Shown here piece by piece: positions 8,752-17,902 of a stretch of 64,000 nt of DNA. Under the pieces are notes generated by a model that was given only the letters and a program-made list of their open reading frames with translations, was not told the DNA's origin and searched no databases. Position 1 is the stretch's first letter; each line of letters starts with the position of its first letter. The translations under genes were made by a program, and so were the position numbers. This DNA comes from JAFGLZ01 sp964390905 (GTDB lineage Bacteria > Planctomycetota > Phycisphaerae > UBA1845 > JAFGLZ01): NCBI GenBank assembly GCA_964390905.1, contig CAYMLO010000018.1:18720-82719 (forward strand), read 5' to 3'.

Positions 8752-10119
8752 ATGTCCGAACAGAAACTCGCGTTGCAGGGCGGCCTGAAGGCGGTCACGC
8801 GAATCGAAGGCAAGGGCGAACCCAAGATCGGCGTGGCAGAGTTCATGTCCGTCGCCGAACGGTTCGGGTTTTCGCCGGCTACGCTGAAGAAGATCCGCGC
8901 GGCCGTCAGCAAGGAGGATATGGGCGCGGGGCCGTTCCTGGCCAACTACTACTCGGACCTGCCCGAGACGAAGGTGCAGGCGTTCGAACGGATCGCCCGC
9001 GAGATGTTCGGCGTCAAGTACGCGATCGGGGTCAGTTCGGGGACGGCGGCGTTGCACAGCGCGTTCGTGGCGGTGGGGGCCGGGGCGGGCACGGAAGTGA
9101 TCTGCCCGGCCATCGGATTCTTCGCCACGGCGGCGGCGGTGGTCCAATCGCGGGCCGTGCCGGTCTTCTGCGACGTCGATGCGTCCCTGCACATGGACCC
9201 GGCCAAGATCGAGCCGCTGATCACGCCGCGAACGGTCGCCATCGCACCCACCCACGTCATGGGCGGGGTCTGCCGGATGGACGCGATCATGCGGATCGCC
9301 CGCAAGCACAAGCTGAAGGTCGTCGAGGACTGCGCGCAGTCCTGCGGCGCCCGCTACAAGGGCAAGCTCGTCGGGACGTTCGGCGACCTGAGCATCTTTA
9401 GCATCTCGGCCTACAAGATCGTCGGCGGCGGTGAGGGGGGGTTGATCCTGACCAACAAGAAGCGGTTGTGGGAACGCGCGCAGGGCACGGCGGAGTGCGG
9501 TGGGCTGTGGCGGCCGGATCGTTTCGCGCCACCTCGCTATGAGGGGGAGCTGTTCTGCGGCACCAACTACCGCATGTCGGACCTCGAGGCCGCCGTCGAC
9601 GTCGTTCAGCTCGGCAAGATGCCCGCCGTCGTCAAGCGCTTCAGAGCGGTCCGGACCCGCATCCTGAAACGACTCAAGACCTACCGCCAGATCGTGCCGC
9701 AACAGCTCAACGATCCGGATGGCGAGGTCGGTTATCTGCTGCGGTTCTTCCCGGCCACGATCGATCTGGGCGTGAAGATCTGCGAGGCCCTCCAGGCTGA
9801 GGGCATCGGCGCGGGCACGCGCGGCAAGCGCCCGCGGCCCGACTGGCACATCTACTCCTACATGTACCCACTGATGACCAAGCCCGGTCCGGCCAATCCG
9901 AACTGCGGGTTCGACTGCGCTCGCTCCCGCGGCGCAAGTCGGCGCGCCCGGTACGCCCGGGGCGATTGTTCCGTGGCCGACGACCTGTTCGACCGCGTGG
10001 TCAACGTCGGCCTGAACCAGTGGTACTCCGCCAGGGACTGCCGCAACATCGCCAACGGCATCAACAAGGTCCTGTCCGCCTACTGCACTGAAGATGCCGG
10101 CGCAGCGAAGTGGATCTGA
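8752..10119 (+). CDS. DegT/DnrJ/EryC1/StrS-family PLP-dependent enzyme
   Basis: 455 aa. A fold-type I aminotransferase of the sugar-aminotransferase family. Seen: VSSGTAALHSAF (phosphate-binding loop), PTHVMGG and VVEDCAQSCGA (the Asp that contacts the pyridine nitrogen), and SISAYKIVGGGEGG with K222 as the Schiff-base lysine. Known members transaminate keto-sugars bound to nucleotides or act as sugar dehydratases. Closer relatives in saccharide-degradation neighbourhoods have unknown substrates. Ribosome-binding site AGAGGGCGAG precedes the ATG. It sits between two large exported glycosidase-like genes, but carries no signal peptide itself. The C-terminal part contains an Arg-rich stretch (ARSRGASRRARYARG) not usual for the family. 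Confidence 0.88.
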   Translation: MSEQKLALQGGLKAVTRIEGKGEPKIGVAEFMSVAERFGFSPATLKKIRAAVSKEDMGAGPFLANYYSDLPETKVQAFERIAREMFGVKYAIGVSSGTAALHSAFVAVGAGAGTEVICPAIGFFATAAAVVQSRAVPVFCDVDASLHMDPAKIEPLITPRTVAIAPTHVMGGVCRMDAIMRIARKHKLKVVEDCAQSCGARYKGKLVGTFGDLSIFSISAYKIVGGGEGGLILTNKKRLWERAQGTAECGGLWRPDRFAPPRYEGELFCGTNYRMSDLEAAVDVVQLGKMPAVVKRFRAVRTRILKRLKTYRQIVPQQLNDPDGEVGYLLRFFPATIDLGVKICEALQAEGIGAGTRGKRPRPDWHIYSYMYPLMTKPGPANPNCGFDCARSRGASRRARYARGDCSVADDLFDRVVNVGLNQWYSARDCRNIANGINKVLSAYCTEDAGAAKWI

Positions 10120-10149
10120 CGGCCCCGATGTGGCGGAGGTGCTGTGCTT

Positions 10150-10255
10150 GGAGTGCGGTGGCTTGACGCCGCCTTCTCTTGGCCGTGGCGCCGAATGCGC
10201 CACGCGCGTTGCTCGCTCCGCGAGCTGACAAAGCGGCGTCAAGCCGCCGCACTCC
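10150..10255. repeat. 106-base inverted-repeat element (REP/MITE-like)
   Basis: A 26-base left arm (10150-10175) and right arm (10230-10255) are complementary at 24 of 26 positions. The core word is GCGGCGTCAAGCCGCCGCAC. The centre also holds a small hairpin around GTGGCGCCGAATGCGCCAC. A half-copy of the arm occurs at 53045-53064. The element lies between two convergent genes, so it may also end transcription, though there is no T-run. Confidence 0.7.
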
Positions 10256-10281
10256 ATACCGCGCTCTTGGGCGCTGGTTGG

Positions 10282-12804
10282 TTACTTGGTTAGCCGGTAG
10301 ACGCCGGGCCTGGCAGGGAAGTCGCCGGGCCGGGCGTTGACGCCTTGCCAAGCTCCCTTCTCGAGCCGCTTCACCTTCGCGTCAGACCAGCCGGGCAGGC
10401 GGAGGCGGAACGGGCGTTCGCGCTGATGCAGTCGGGTGAGGGGCTTGTCCGGCGTCCCGGTCAGACCCTCGCGGAGCCGTTCGACGTCGGGGTGGATCCG
10501 CAAGTCCGCCCGGCCGTCACGGATTCGTAGATCGACCACGCCGGTCCCGTCGTACTCGAAGTACGGACACGCGCCGACGGCACACACGTGCGTTGGGCGA
10601 TCGGGGATCGGCAGCGGGCGCCAGTCGGTCGGGCCGGCCTGCATGTAGCAGTCCCGGGCGCAAAGCAGCGCGGCGTTGCGACGGAAGCTGACGGCGGCCG
10701 GCGCGAACACCTGGTCGTCGTCGGGCGTCGGGAACGTCGCCCCGCGGGCAAGTCGGCGAAACACCTCGCCGCCGATCAGGAAGCTCACCATCTTGCCGGG
10801 CGTGTGCCACAGGTTCAGATAGTGGATGTGCCAATCGCGGTTCAGATGGGCGAGCGACCGGGCGTCGTACTGAAACTGACAGGCGACCTGGACTCCCAGG
10901 TTCCGCCACCGCCGCGCCATGGCCGGATACATGCAGACCTGTTTCACCATGCCGGCTGCGTCGAACTCGTAGACCAGCCGGGCCTTGCCGGCGAACCGGG
11001 CGTCGAGCGTGCCGTTCCGCGTTTCGCCGAGCAGGTTCCGGTCGTCGTTGATGCGTCGCAGACCGCCCGGGTAGGCGCCGAGCGTGACGGCGTCGCAGCG
11101 ACTGTCGGCGACGGCCTGGGCGATCTCCACCTCGGCGGCGTCGAACGTACTGTAGGCGATCGGCTGACGGGCCCCCGTGCTCCGGATGGCGTCGATCATC
11201 GTGTTGACGTACCGCCGTAGCGTGTCGTACCGGAAGCACGCGAAGACGGCCGGGCACTGCCATTCGTCGCTGGGCAGGAACGCCTGCCAGGCCGACCGCA
11301 CGCCCGCCAGTCCGCGCTTCGACACGTCGGGCCCCAAGTGCGTGATGCCCGGCTCGCCCGAGATGATGTCGCCGAACGTCCAGTACGTCGGCTCGTTGAT
11401 GACCTCGAACAGGGCTAGACACGGTTCGTCTGCGAGGCGGCGTCCGGTGTGGGGGTTGGTGTGCGTCAGGAACTGTTTGAGGTAGTTGGCCTGCGCGGGC
11501 CATCGGTCGGGCCACATCGACATCGCCTGCTTGGGCGTATTGCGCGAGAAGCTGTCGGGGCGTTGATTCGGGCTGCCCCACCACGCGATGGGCGTGAGCA
11601 TCAAATAGATGTTGCGGCGGTTGCACTGGGCGACCAGGTAGTCGAGCACGTCGAGGTGGTCGTTGCGGATCAGGTTGCCCTGCCCGTCGGAGATCTCGGT
11701 GTCGAAGACGTGGATGCGGATGATGTCGATGCCCATCTGGGCGAAGTCTTCGAAGTCCTCATCGGTCGCGCGGCGGGGGTCGATGCCGAGCTGGGTCAGG
11801 CTGTTGTATTGGGTCCAGCTTTGCGGGTAGGTGTTCACGCCCCACAGGGCGACCTCCTTGCCGTCTTCGTATCTAAGCACGCCGTCGCGGACGACCATCC
11901 GACGCAGCGGCAAACGGGGACCGATCGGTCCGGGCGGAGCCCGTTCGGCCTCGCGCTGCTGCACGGCCGGCGCGAACGGCCAGCCGGTCTCCGGGGCATC
12001 GCCGACCGTGAGGAGCAATGGCGTGCGGTAGACACCCCCGCCCGCGTTGACGTTGTCGACGGCGATGGCCAGGTCGTTCTGCTCGCCCCAGCGGACCGCG
12101 TCGGGCGGGATTGCGTAGTCTCGCTGCTTGTCCCAGCCTTGAGTCCGCCCGATCTCGCGGCCGTTCAGGAAACAGGCGTCTGCGTCGTCGATGGCGCGGA
12201 GCTTCAGTCGCAGTGCCTTGTCCCGCCAACTCGCGGGAATCATGAAGCGCGTCCGCACCCAGGTCACGCCCAAGGCCTGCCACAGCCGGGGCAGATGGAT
12301 CGGCTTGTACGTGGCGGATGACGGCGGCAGGCCGCGGACGTCGGCCAGGCGCGTGCCCTTGCCCTGCCACCACGTCTCCCATTCGAGCCGCGACAGGTCC
12401 AGACCCAGGGCCAGTTGGCAGCGCCTTGCGGTCGCCGAGTTGCCCTCCAAACTGAACGTCATCGTAGCCGGCGTCGAGGAGCCTGCGCCGGCGACATGAA
12501 CGAAGAAGACGGCGGATTCGCCCGCTGCGATCCGAACGCAGTCGGGTCGGGCGGCGACGAGTCGTCCGCCTTCGACGTTGACCACCGGGGTCGCAGCTGG
12601 CAACTGCGCATCGCCGGCGCGGATCAGCACGGCGACGCGCCACTCGGGCGGATCGGTGCCGGGATCCGGCAGACCGCCTGCGATCCGGATCGTCGTCTTC
12701 TGTCCATTGATTTCAGCGCGTGCGGCCGTCGGCGCAAGACAGATCGCCAAAACGGTCGCGCCGCATTCCAGCAACGTCGGGATGGTCTGTCTCGGTCCGG
12801 TCAT
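10282..12804 (-). CDS. exported glycoside hydrolase, GH5-like barrel with GH2-type sugar-binding domain
   Basis: 840 aa. An N-terminal hydrophobic segment (GATVLAICLAPTAARA) predicts export. Residues about 160-270 form a galactose-binding-like jelly roll of the kind that opens GH2 enzymes (VTWVRTRFMIPASW, CFLNGREIG). Residues about 305-700 are a TIM barrel: GVNTYPQSW, IIRIHVFD, then the clan-A acid/base in ALFEVINEPTYW (N470, E471). The likely nucleophile is E613 in LVYEFDAAGM. These residues predict a retaining beta-glycosidase or mannanase-like enzyme; the substrate cannot be told. The start is supported by GAGGA on the minus strand. It is divergent from the next gene at 12859. Confidence 0.8.
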   Translation of the reverse strand: MTGPRQTIPTLLECGATVLAICLAPTAARAEINGQKTTIRIAGGLPDPGTDPPEWRVAVLIRAGDAQLPAATPVVNVEGGRLVAARPDCVRIAAGESAVFFVHVAGAGSSTPATMTFSLEGNSATARRCQLALGLDLSRLEWETWWQGKGTRLADVRGLPPSSATYKPIHLPRLWQALGVTWVRTRFMIPASWRDKALRLKLRAIDDADACFLNGREIGRTQGWDKQRDYAIPPDAVRWGEQNDLAIAVDNVNAGGGVYRTPLLLTVGDAPETGWPFAPAVQQREAERAPPGPIGPRLPLRRMVVRDGVLRYEDGKEVALWGVNTYPQSWTQYNSLTQLGIDPRRATDEDFEDFAQMGIDIIRIHVFDTEISDGQGNLIRNDHLDVLDYLVAQCNRRNIYLMLTPIAWWGSPNQRPDSFSRNTPKQAMSMWPDRWPAQANYLKQFLTHTNPHTGRRLADEPCLALFEVINEPTYWTFGDIISGEPGITHLGPDVSKRGLAGVRSAWQAFLPSDEWQCPAVFACFRYDTLRRYVNTMIDAIRSTGARQPIAYSTFDAAEVEIAQAVADSRCDAVTLGAYPGGLRRINDDRNLLGETRNGTLDARFAGKARLVYEFDAAGMVKQVCMYPAMARRWRNLGVQVACQFQYDARSLAHLNRDWHIHYLNLWHTPGKMVSFLIGGEVFRRLARGATFPTPDDDQVFAPAAVSFRRNAALLCARDCYMQAGPTDWRPLPIPDRPTHVCAVGACPYFEYDGTGVVDLRIRDGRADLRIHPDVERLREGLTGTPDKPLTRLHQRERPFRLRLPGWSDAKVKRLEKGAWQGVNARPGDFPARPGVYRLTK

Positions 12805-12858
12805 CTCGGGTATCCTCTCCGCATCGGTCCCGACCAGTGTAGCTCAAGGAGTCTGAAC

Positions 12859-14625
12859 GTGGCAGCTCTCTCCGTCGTCCTGCCGTGCATCGCTCTTCTG
12901 GCCGCGTCGCCCACACACGGCCGAACGCTCACGCAAGCCGACCTCGACCGCGGTGTCGCGCCGCAACCTGGCGATCAGGTCATCCTGCGAGACTTCTCGC
13001 GCCTCAAGCCGCAAGATGCGCTCAGCAAGACGTCGGTCCGCGGCAAGTGGTGGCTGCGACGCTACCGGACCGATGACGGGCGCGAGCAGACGATGCTGAT
13101 GACCGTCGAGCGGGATATGGATAAGCCCGAGACATGTCTCGTGCCGGCGGTCACGTATCCGCTCGGACTTCGCGGCTGGTACGAGATCTGGGTGGCGACG
13201 TATCGTGGCCCCTACGGCGGCGGGGTCGACGTCAGGCTGACGGGCGATGACTGTTTCGTCCGCATGGACCCACAGCAGGTGGCGTTCCATCCGAAGCGGC
13301 CCAAGCCACGCGTCGGCGCGATCGTCGAGCTGCAATACAAGCCCGCGGCTGATCTGACGGGACAGGGCCTTGTCATTCGGCAGCCGTTCGGCTCGTACGA
13401 ATCGTTCCACTGGGGGTTCTGCGAGGCGTCGCTCGCATACGTCCGATTGGTGCGGCTGAGCGATGCACAGGTTGCGGCGTTCAGGGCCGACCAGGCTCGC
13501 GCCGACCGGCGTCGGATCGCCTATGACGACGACAACTTCTCGCGATTCTGGATGTGGGGCGGCAAGGACAAGTACGACGTGCTGCGGACGATCGAGATGT
13601 TCCGCTATCACGACATCGGGTTCTACGGCCTGTGCCTGGGCGCGAACACCGCGCTTCACGTCCCCACGCCTTACACCGACTTGAAGGTGCCGGGCGGTCG
13701 GCGCCTCGGCGACGAACGGGCCCGCAAGGCCTTTCGGGCCTTCCAGAAGCAGGGCATCGACCGACTCACGCTGATGACCGAACGGGCCCACAAGTACGGC
13801 ATCAAGATGCTGCCGACGATGCGGATGTCGGCCATCTACCAGCGCGGACCTACGTACAAGGCGCTGTCGAAGTGGGTGCTGAAGGACGGGCGACATCTGG
13901 ACTTCGGCCAGCCGCAGATCCGGGAGTTCTTCGTCAAGGTCGTGCGGTACATCCTGGAGACCTACGACGTCGACGGCTTCACGCTCGACTTCACCCGTCA
14001 CTGCATCCACTTCAATCCGGACGACCCGGACAAGGTCGTCAAGATGAACACCTTCTGTAAGGCCATGCGGACCATGGTCAACCAGGTCAGTGCCAAGAAG
14101 GGCCGCAAGCTCCTGCTGGCGACCACATTCTCGGAGTTGGATTACGTATCTGGCTTTCAGCGGCACAACTTCAAAATCAACGTCAAACCCGCCGAGCGGC
14201 TGGCCATCCAGGGGATCGACGTGCAGGCCTGGATCAAGAACGGGTACTTCGACATCATCATGCCCGAAGGCGTCAACATCGAGAAGTTCATCAAGATGAC
14301 GCGCGGGACGAGCACGCAGTGCTGGCCGCGGTGGACCTACACGACCGACCGCCACGGGCGGCGACTGGGCAAGAACGTCCACGACCCGACGCCGAAGGAG
14401 GACAAGAAGGACCGGGCCATAAACCCCCATAACGGTCCGTTGGACTACGAGGGCGGCTGGCTCGAGCTGTTGGATGCGGGCGCCGACGGGTTGTACATCT
14501 TCAACAATGCCCAGGGATGGCCGGTCCTGCGGCGGATGGGGCATCCCGACGAGGTCCGCCGGCGCGTCCGGGCGGGCAAGGTGCATGGTCTGATCGAGGG
14601 CCCCGCCATCCGGTTTGCCGACTGA
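12859..14625 (+). CDS. exported putative glycosidase-like TIM-barrel protein
   Basis: 588 aa from a GTG at 12859 with AAGGAG eight bases upstream. The frame is open further upstream, but that part is antisense to the neighbouring gene. Residues 1-22 are a signal peptide (LSVVLPCIALLAASPTHG). The body has a beta-rich first third and then a barrel-like region. TYDVDGFTLDFTRHCIHFNP resembles the strand-4 Asp motif of GH-like barrels (GHL10/GH13-like), and KMLPTMRMSAIY resembles strand 2. No assigned family. It is followed after 42 bases by another exported protein in the same direction, so the two are likely one operon. Confidence 0.62.
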   Translation: MAALSVVLPCIALLAASPTHGRTLTQADLDRGVAPQPGDQVILRDFSRLKPQDALSKTSVRGKWWLRRYRTDDGREQTMLMTVERDMDKPETCLVPAVTYPLGLRGWYEIWVATYRGPYGGGVDVRLTGDDCFVRMDPQQVAFHPKRPKPRVGAIVELQYKPAADLTGQGLVIRQPFGSYESFHWGFCEASLAYVRLVRLSDAQVAAFRADQARADRRRIAYDDDNFSRFWMWGGKDKYDVLRTIEMFRYHDIGFYGLCLGANTALHVPTPYTDLKVPGGRRLGDERARKAFRAFQKQGIDRLTLMTERAHKYGIKMLPTMRMSAIYQRGPTYKALSKWVLKDGRHLDFGQPQIREFFVKVVRYILETYDVDGFTLDFTRHCIHFNPDDPDKVVKMNTFCKAMRTMVNQVSAKKGRKLLLATTFSELDYVSGFQRHNFKINVKPAERLAIQGIDVQAWIKNGYFDIIMPEGVNIEKFIKMTRGTSTQCWPRWTYTTDRHGRRLGKNVHDPTPKEDKKDRAINPHNGPLDYEGGWLELLDAGADGLYIFNNAQGWPVLRRMGHPDEVRRRVRAGKVHGLIEGPAIRFAD

Positions 14626-14667
14626 CCCGTTGCATGAGCAGTATCGAGGATATGAGGAGCGACGACG

Positions 14668-17592
14668 ATGAAGATCTCGCCATTCTTGCTGGCGGCAACG
14701 ACGATCGGGCTTGGCTGTGCGAGCGTGCCGACATTCGCCGAACATCGCGGGATCGCGATCCAACCGGGCAAAGACGGGCGGTTCACGTATCAGGACGATT
14801 TCAAGACCGCCAAGTTCCTCGATGATGCGTTCCTGCACAATCTAAAGGTCGATTCGTGGCAGGCCGGCTGTATCACGAACCAAGGTCCGAACCGGGACCG
14901 AAGGCTCACCTATCGTTTCTACGGCGACCACGCGATTTCGGGCATCGACGTTCGCGTCGTGCAGACCGCCAACGGGAAGAACCTGGGCGGAGTGAATCGG
15001 CTGTACCTGTCGTCGAACGGCCTGGACTGGACTGAGGTGGCCTCGAGCCAGACCCAGAAGCCCAACCAGGGCGGCTGGCAGAGCGAACCCCTCGCCGTCA
15101 CGCCGCAGCAGGCGGCAGCGTTCGTCCGTCGACCGGAAGTGTGGATCCGTGTGGTGCTCGACAACTTCTGCGGGCTCAAGACGGGAATGTCCAACCGCAT
15201 CAGCTCGATCGCTGTCAAGCTCGAGCTCGGCGAGAAGTCCCGGCCTGGCGACGATCCCCAAGCCGCCGAACGGGCGGCGTGGGGCAGACTCCGCCGCCGG
15301 CTCGGCTGGCGGTGCATCAGCGTCGACGCGGCCGACCCCGTCGACCAGCGCCCGCCGCATTACTACGAAGATGTCGACGGATGGCTGCAGGAACCCAACG
15401 CCAGCCCCGTGCTGACGCCGGACGAGCGCGATGGGTTCCAGGTACGCCGGGCTTGCGGATGGGACCGACGATGTCCCCTGGCCCTGGCCGCCTTCGTTAA
15501 GACCAAGGGGAGCGCGGGCGCGATCATGGCGCGGATTACGGTCCGCAGCACGCGCGAGACGTCGCGCAAGATGAACGTCTTGTGGGACGGCAAGCGGGTG
15601 GCGACGTTCGACGCAGCCTGCTACTTCGACGCAGACGCGGTGTTCTACGTCAAGCTTCCCGGACCCCCGCAAGACGGTGTGCACGAACTGCGGATCGCAG
15701 GCGGCGACTCGGGCGTGATCCAGATCCGCCAGATCGCCGTGGCTGGCGAAGGGGAGGTGGCCTGGGCCCAGAAGCCGCGATCGCCGAACGGCGGGCCGTT
15801 GGAGGTGCTCGGCGCGTGTTACCTCCCGGACCCCCTCCCCCCGCCCGATTCACAGGCCGTCGAGGGCCGCACGGACAAGAAAGCCGTGGGGCTTGTCTTC
15901 AGGGGCATGCAGCGTCTCTACGCCGAGCACGTGGATTTCGGCGCGCTTCGCCTCGTCCTGCGCAACAACGGGCGCGTGCCGGTTCGCATCGGCAACCGGC
16001 TGCAGCTGAACGGCAAGCCGATCGAGGCGAACTACGTCGATTTCGCCAAGAGCGCGTGGGACGCGCCCGGCGTGGTGTGGTACCGTGTCCGTCCCCGCCT
16101 CGTCGAGCCCGGACAGTGCAGCGAGATCACCGTTCGCTTCCGACGCCGGCCCCCAGGCGACCGGGCGATTGTCACAGCCTCGTTGGAGAACGGTCCGGCC
16201 CAGACGGTGGAGATTCCCTACCGCGATCTGGGCCTCATCGTCGACTACGTTACCCCCGGCAGGAGGATGGACATGCTGTACGTGTACGTCCGCAAGACGA
16301 ACGACGCGAAACGCGTCCGTGTCACCGCGCTGTTTCTCGACGGCAAGCACCTGCCCGATGCGAAGATCCACGGCGCGGACTTGCCCGGCAACGTCGCCCT
16401 GATCGTGGCTCAGCTTGCCAAGCCTCTCGAGCCGTATCAGTACCATGTCGTCGGCGTGAAGACCGACGCGATCCAGGAGACCTCCCTGGCAGCACAGTTC
16501 CGCGTGCTCCCATTCGTCTTCCCGCGGGGATCCATCCATACGCCGCCCCAGCTGTGCAAGTCGATGAACATGAACGCCGCGATGTGGCGGATGGTGGCCT
16601 TGGAGACGTGCGAGAAACACAACCTGATGACCACCTGCCACCAGCATGGTATCTTCGACGTGCACCGACGCGTGTCCCACATCTTCGGCCCGGACGAGCC
16701 CGACGCGCACGACAACCGCGGCGGCGGCTACGACAGGGGGCTCGGCTGGCACGCGCGTCGCCTCGCCCATGTCGGTTGGCAGGAGCTGGTCGAGCGCTTC
16801 GCGCCCCGCGTCGCGACCTGGCTGATCATGAACGGGACGGTCCGGCCGATGAACTGGTTCGTGTACGGTCAGCTGGCGGACGTTAGCTGCTTCGATCCGT
16901 ACCCCGTCACCTACTACGGCGCCGACCACGCCTACGTCTGGGAGAGCCTGTCGCTGGCCCGGCGGTGCGGCGCGCCGCGGCGGATGTATGCCTGCCTGGA
17001 GGCCTACGGATGGAAGGGGGGCCAGGGCGTGCCGAAAAAGGCCCGGGGGCCCATTCCGGCCGAGTACCGGCAGAACGTGGTCCAAGCCATCGGGGCGGGC
17101 ATGAAGGGCCTGACCAGTTGGGTCTATTCATCCGGGGCCGGCGGCTGGCAACTCAACGAGCCGGTGGCCAAGGAGATCGCCCGGCTCAATGCACTGATCA
17201 AGCACATCGAGGGCGATCTCCTGCTTGGCACCCCGATTGACCTGGCCACGACCGACGCTGGAAGTGTGCCGACCGGGACGGTGGGCAAGGAGAAGTGGCC
17301 CAAGCCGCGGGTCCGGGCTCACAGCTTGCTGTGCGGGCCCGACGCGATCGTCTTGGCCGTCGTGAACCACATCCCGGCCAGCAAACCCGACCCGCCCAGG
17401 ATCGAGCCGGCGAAAGACGTGACGATCGCCGTGCGGCTGCCCGACTTCCTTGCGCAGGTGACGGCGTTTGAGGTCACCGAGGACGGCGTCAGACCATTCG
17501 CCTGCAACGTGATCGCCCGCAAGGCTGTCCTGAAGCTGCCCAGCATCGTGTCGGGTCGCGTCTTTGTCCTGCGGCGCCCGAAGATCCGTTGA
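14668..17592 (+). CDS. large exported protein with sugar-binding-like and barrel-like domains
   Basis: 974 aa. Residues 1-25 are a signal peptide (FLLAATTIGLGCASVPTFA). GAGGAGCGACGACG precedes the ATG. Residues about 35-190 look like an F5/8-type discoidin fold (DSWQAGC, GISGIDVRVVQT, YLSSNGLDWTEVASS). A second beta-rich region lies at about 240-360. The C-terminal third is barrel-like: SFDPYPVTYYG-type text at residues about 745-760 and RRMYACLEAYGW resemble glycosidases acting on plant or algal glycans. The catalytic pair cannot be named with confidence. Same operon as the preceding gene. Confidence 0.6.
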   Translation: MKISPFLLAATTIGLGCASVPTFAEHRGIAIQPGKDGRFTYQDDFKTAKFLDDAFLHNLKVDSWQAGCITNQGPNRDRRLTYRFYGDHAISGIDVRVVQTANGKNLGGVNRLYLSSNGLDWTEVASSQTQKPNQGGWQSEPLAVTPQQAAAFVRRPEVWIRVVLDNFCGLKTGMSNRISSIAVKLELGEKSRPGDDPQAAERAAWGRLRRRLGWRCISVDAADPVDQRPPHYYEDVDGWLQEPNASPVLTPDERDGFQVRRACGWDRRCPLALAAFVKTKGSAGAIMARITVRSTRETSRKMNVLWDGKRVATFDAACYFDADAVFYVKLPGPPQDGVHELRIAGGDSGVIQIRQIAVAGEGEVAWAQKPRSPNGGPLEVLGACYLPDPLPPPDSQAVEGRTDKKAVGLVFRGMQRLYAEHVDFGALRLVLRNNGRVPVRIGNRLQLNGKPIEANYVDFAKSAWDAPGVVWYRVRPRLVEPGQCSEITVRFRRRPPGDRAIVTASLENGPAQTVEIPYRDLGLIVDYVTPGRRMDMLYVYVRKTNDAKRVRVTALFLDGKHLPDAKIHGADLPGNVALIVAQLAKPLEPYQYHVVGVKTDAIQETSLAAQFRVLPFVFPRGSIHTPPQLCKSMNMNAAMWRMVALETCEKHNLMTTCHQHGIFDVHRRVSHIFGPDEPDAHDNRGGGYDRGLGWHARRLAHVGWQELVERFAPRVATWLIMNGTVRPMNWFVYGQLADVSCFDPYPVTYYGADHAYVWESLSLARRCGAPRRMYACLEAYGWKGGQGVPKKARGPIPAEYRQNVVQAIGAGMKGLTSWVYSSGAGGWQLNEPVAKEIARLNALIKHIEGDLLLGTPIDLATTDAGSVPTGTVGKEKWPKPRVRAHSLLCGPDAIVLAVVNHIPASKPDPPRIEPAKDVTIAVRLPDFLAQVTAFEVTEDGVRPFACNVIARKAVLKLPSIVSGRVFVLRRPKIR

Positions 17593-17868
17593 GGAATTGA
17601 GGTCTCGGCGACAATCGCCCAGATTGCAGAGTATGTCCGCCTGTCAGTGTCTCTATGTCCACGGTTCGCACCGAATGGCGACCCCCCCGACTTGGCAGAC
17701 TCCTGCGGCTTTTCGCGGGATGGAGAAGCCGTGCTGACATCTTTCAATAGCCCAACATCTAGGGGCGCGCGCGTCCCGGAAACGGACGATATGGGGGTGG
17801 CGGCGCTGGCCTCGGACGACAGGAGCGGTTAGTGTACGGTAATCTAGCAAGTTATGTGCTTCACGTCC
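17593..17868. other. intergenic stretch upstream of structured RNA copy A
   Basis: No credible gene is seen. A hairpin CGGCTT (17706-17711) with AAGCCG (17726-17731) could help end transcription of the preceding glycosidase operon. The rest is unremarkable up to the promoter-like sequence of copy A. Confidence 0.5.
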
Positions 17869-17896
17869 CGCCTGTCCGATAACTGTGTGGTATATT
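17869..17896 (+). promoter_or_regulatory. promoter-like sequence of structured RNA copy A
   Basis: TATATT at 17891-17896 is the -10 candidate; the weak -35 position CGCCTG (17869-17874) lies 16 bases upstream. The block CTGTCCGATAAC between the two boxes is identical in copy B, with the same spacing to TATATT. Transcription would begin near 17903. Confidence 0.5.
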
Positions 17897-17902
17897 TGTA
17901 GT

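Noticed and set aside
12415..12858. longer N-terminus for the 588-aa exported protein
   Set aside because: The extra part is antisense to the neighbouring glycosidase gene, while the GTG at 12859 has a good ribosome-binding site and starts a signal peptide.
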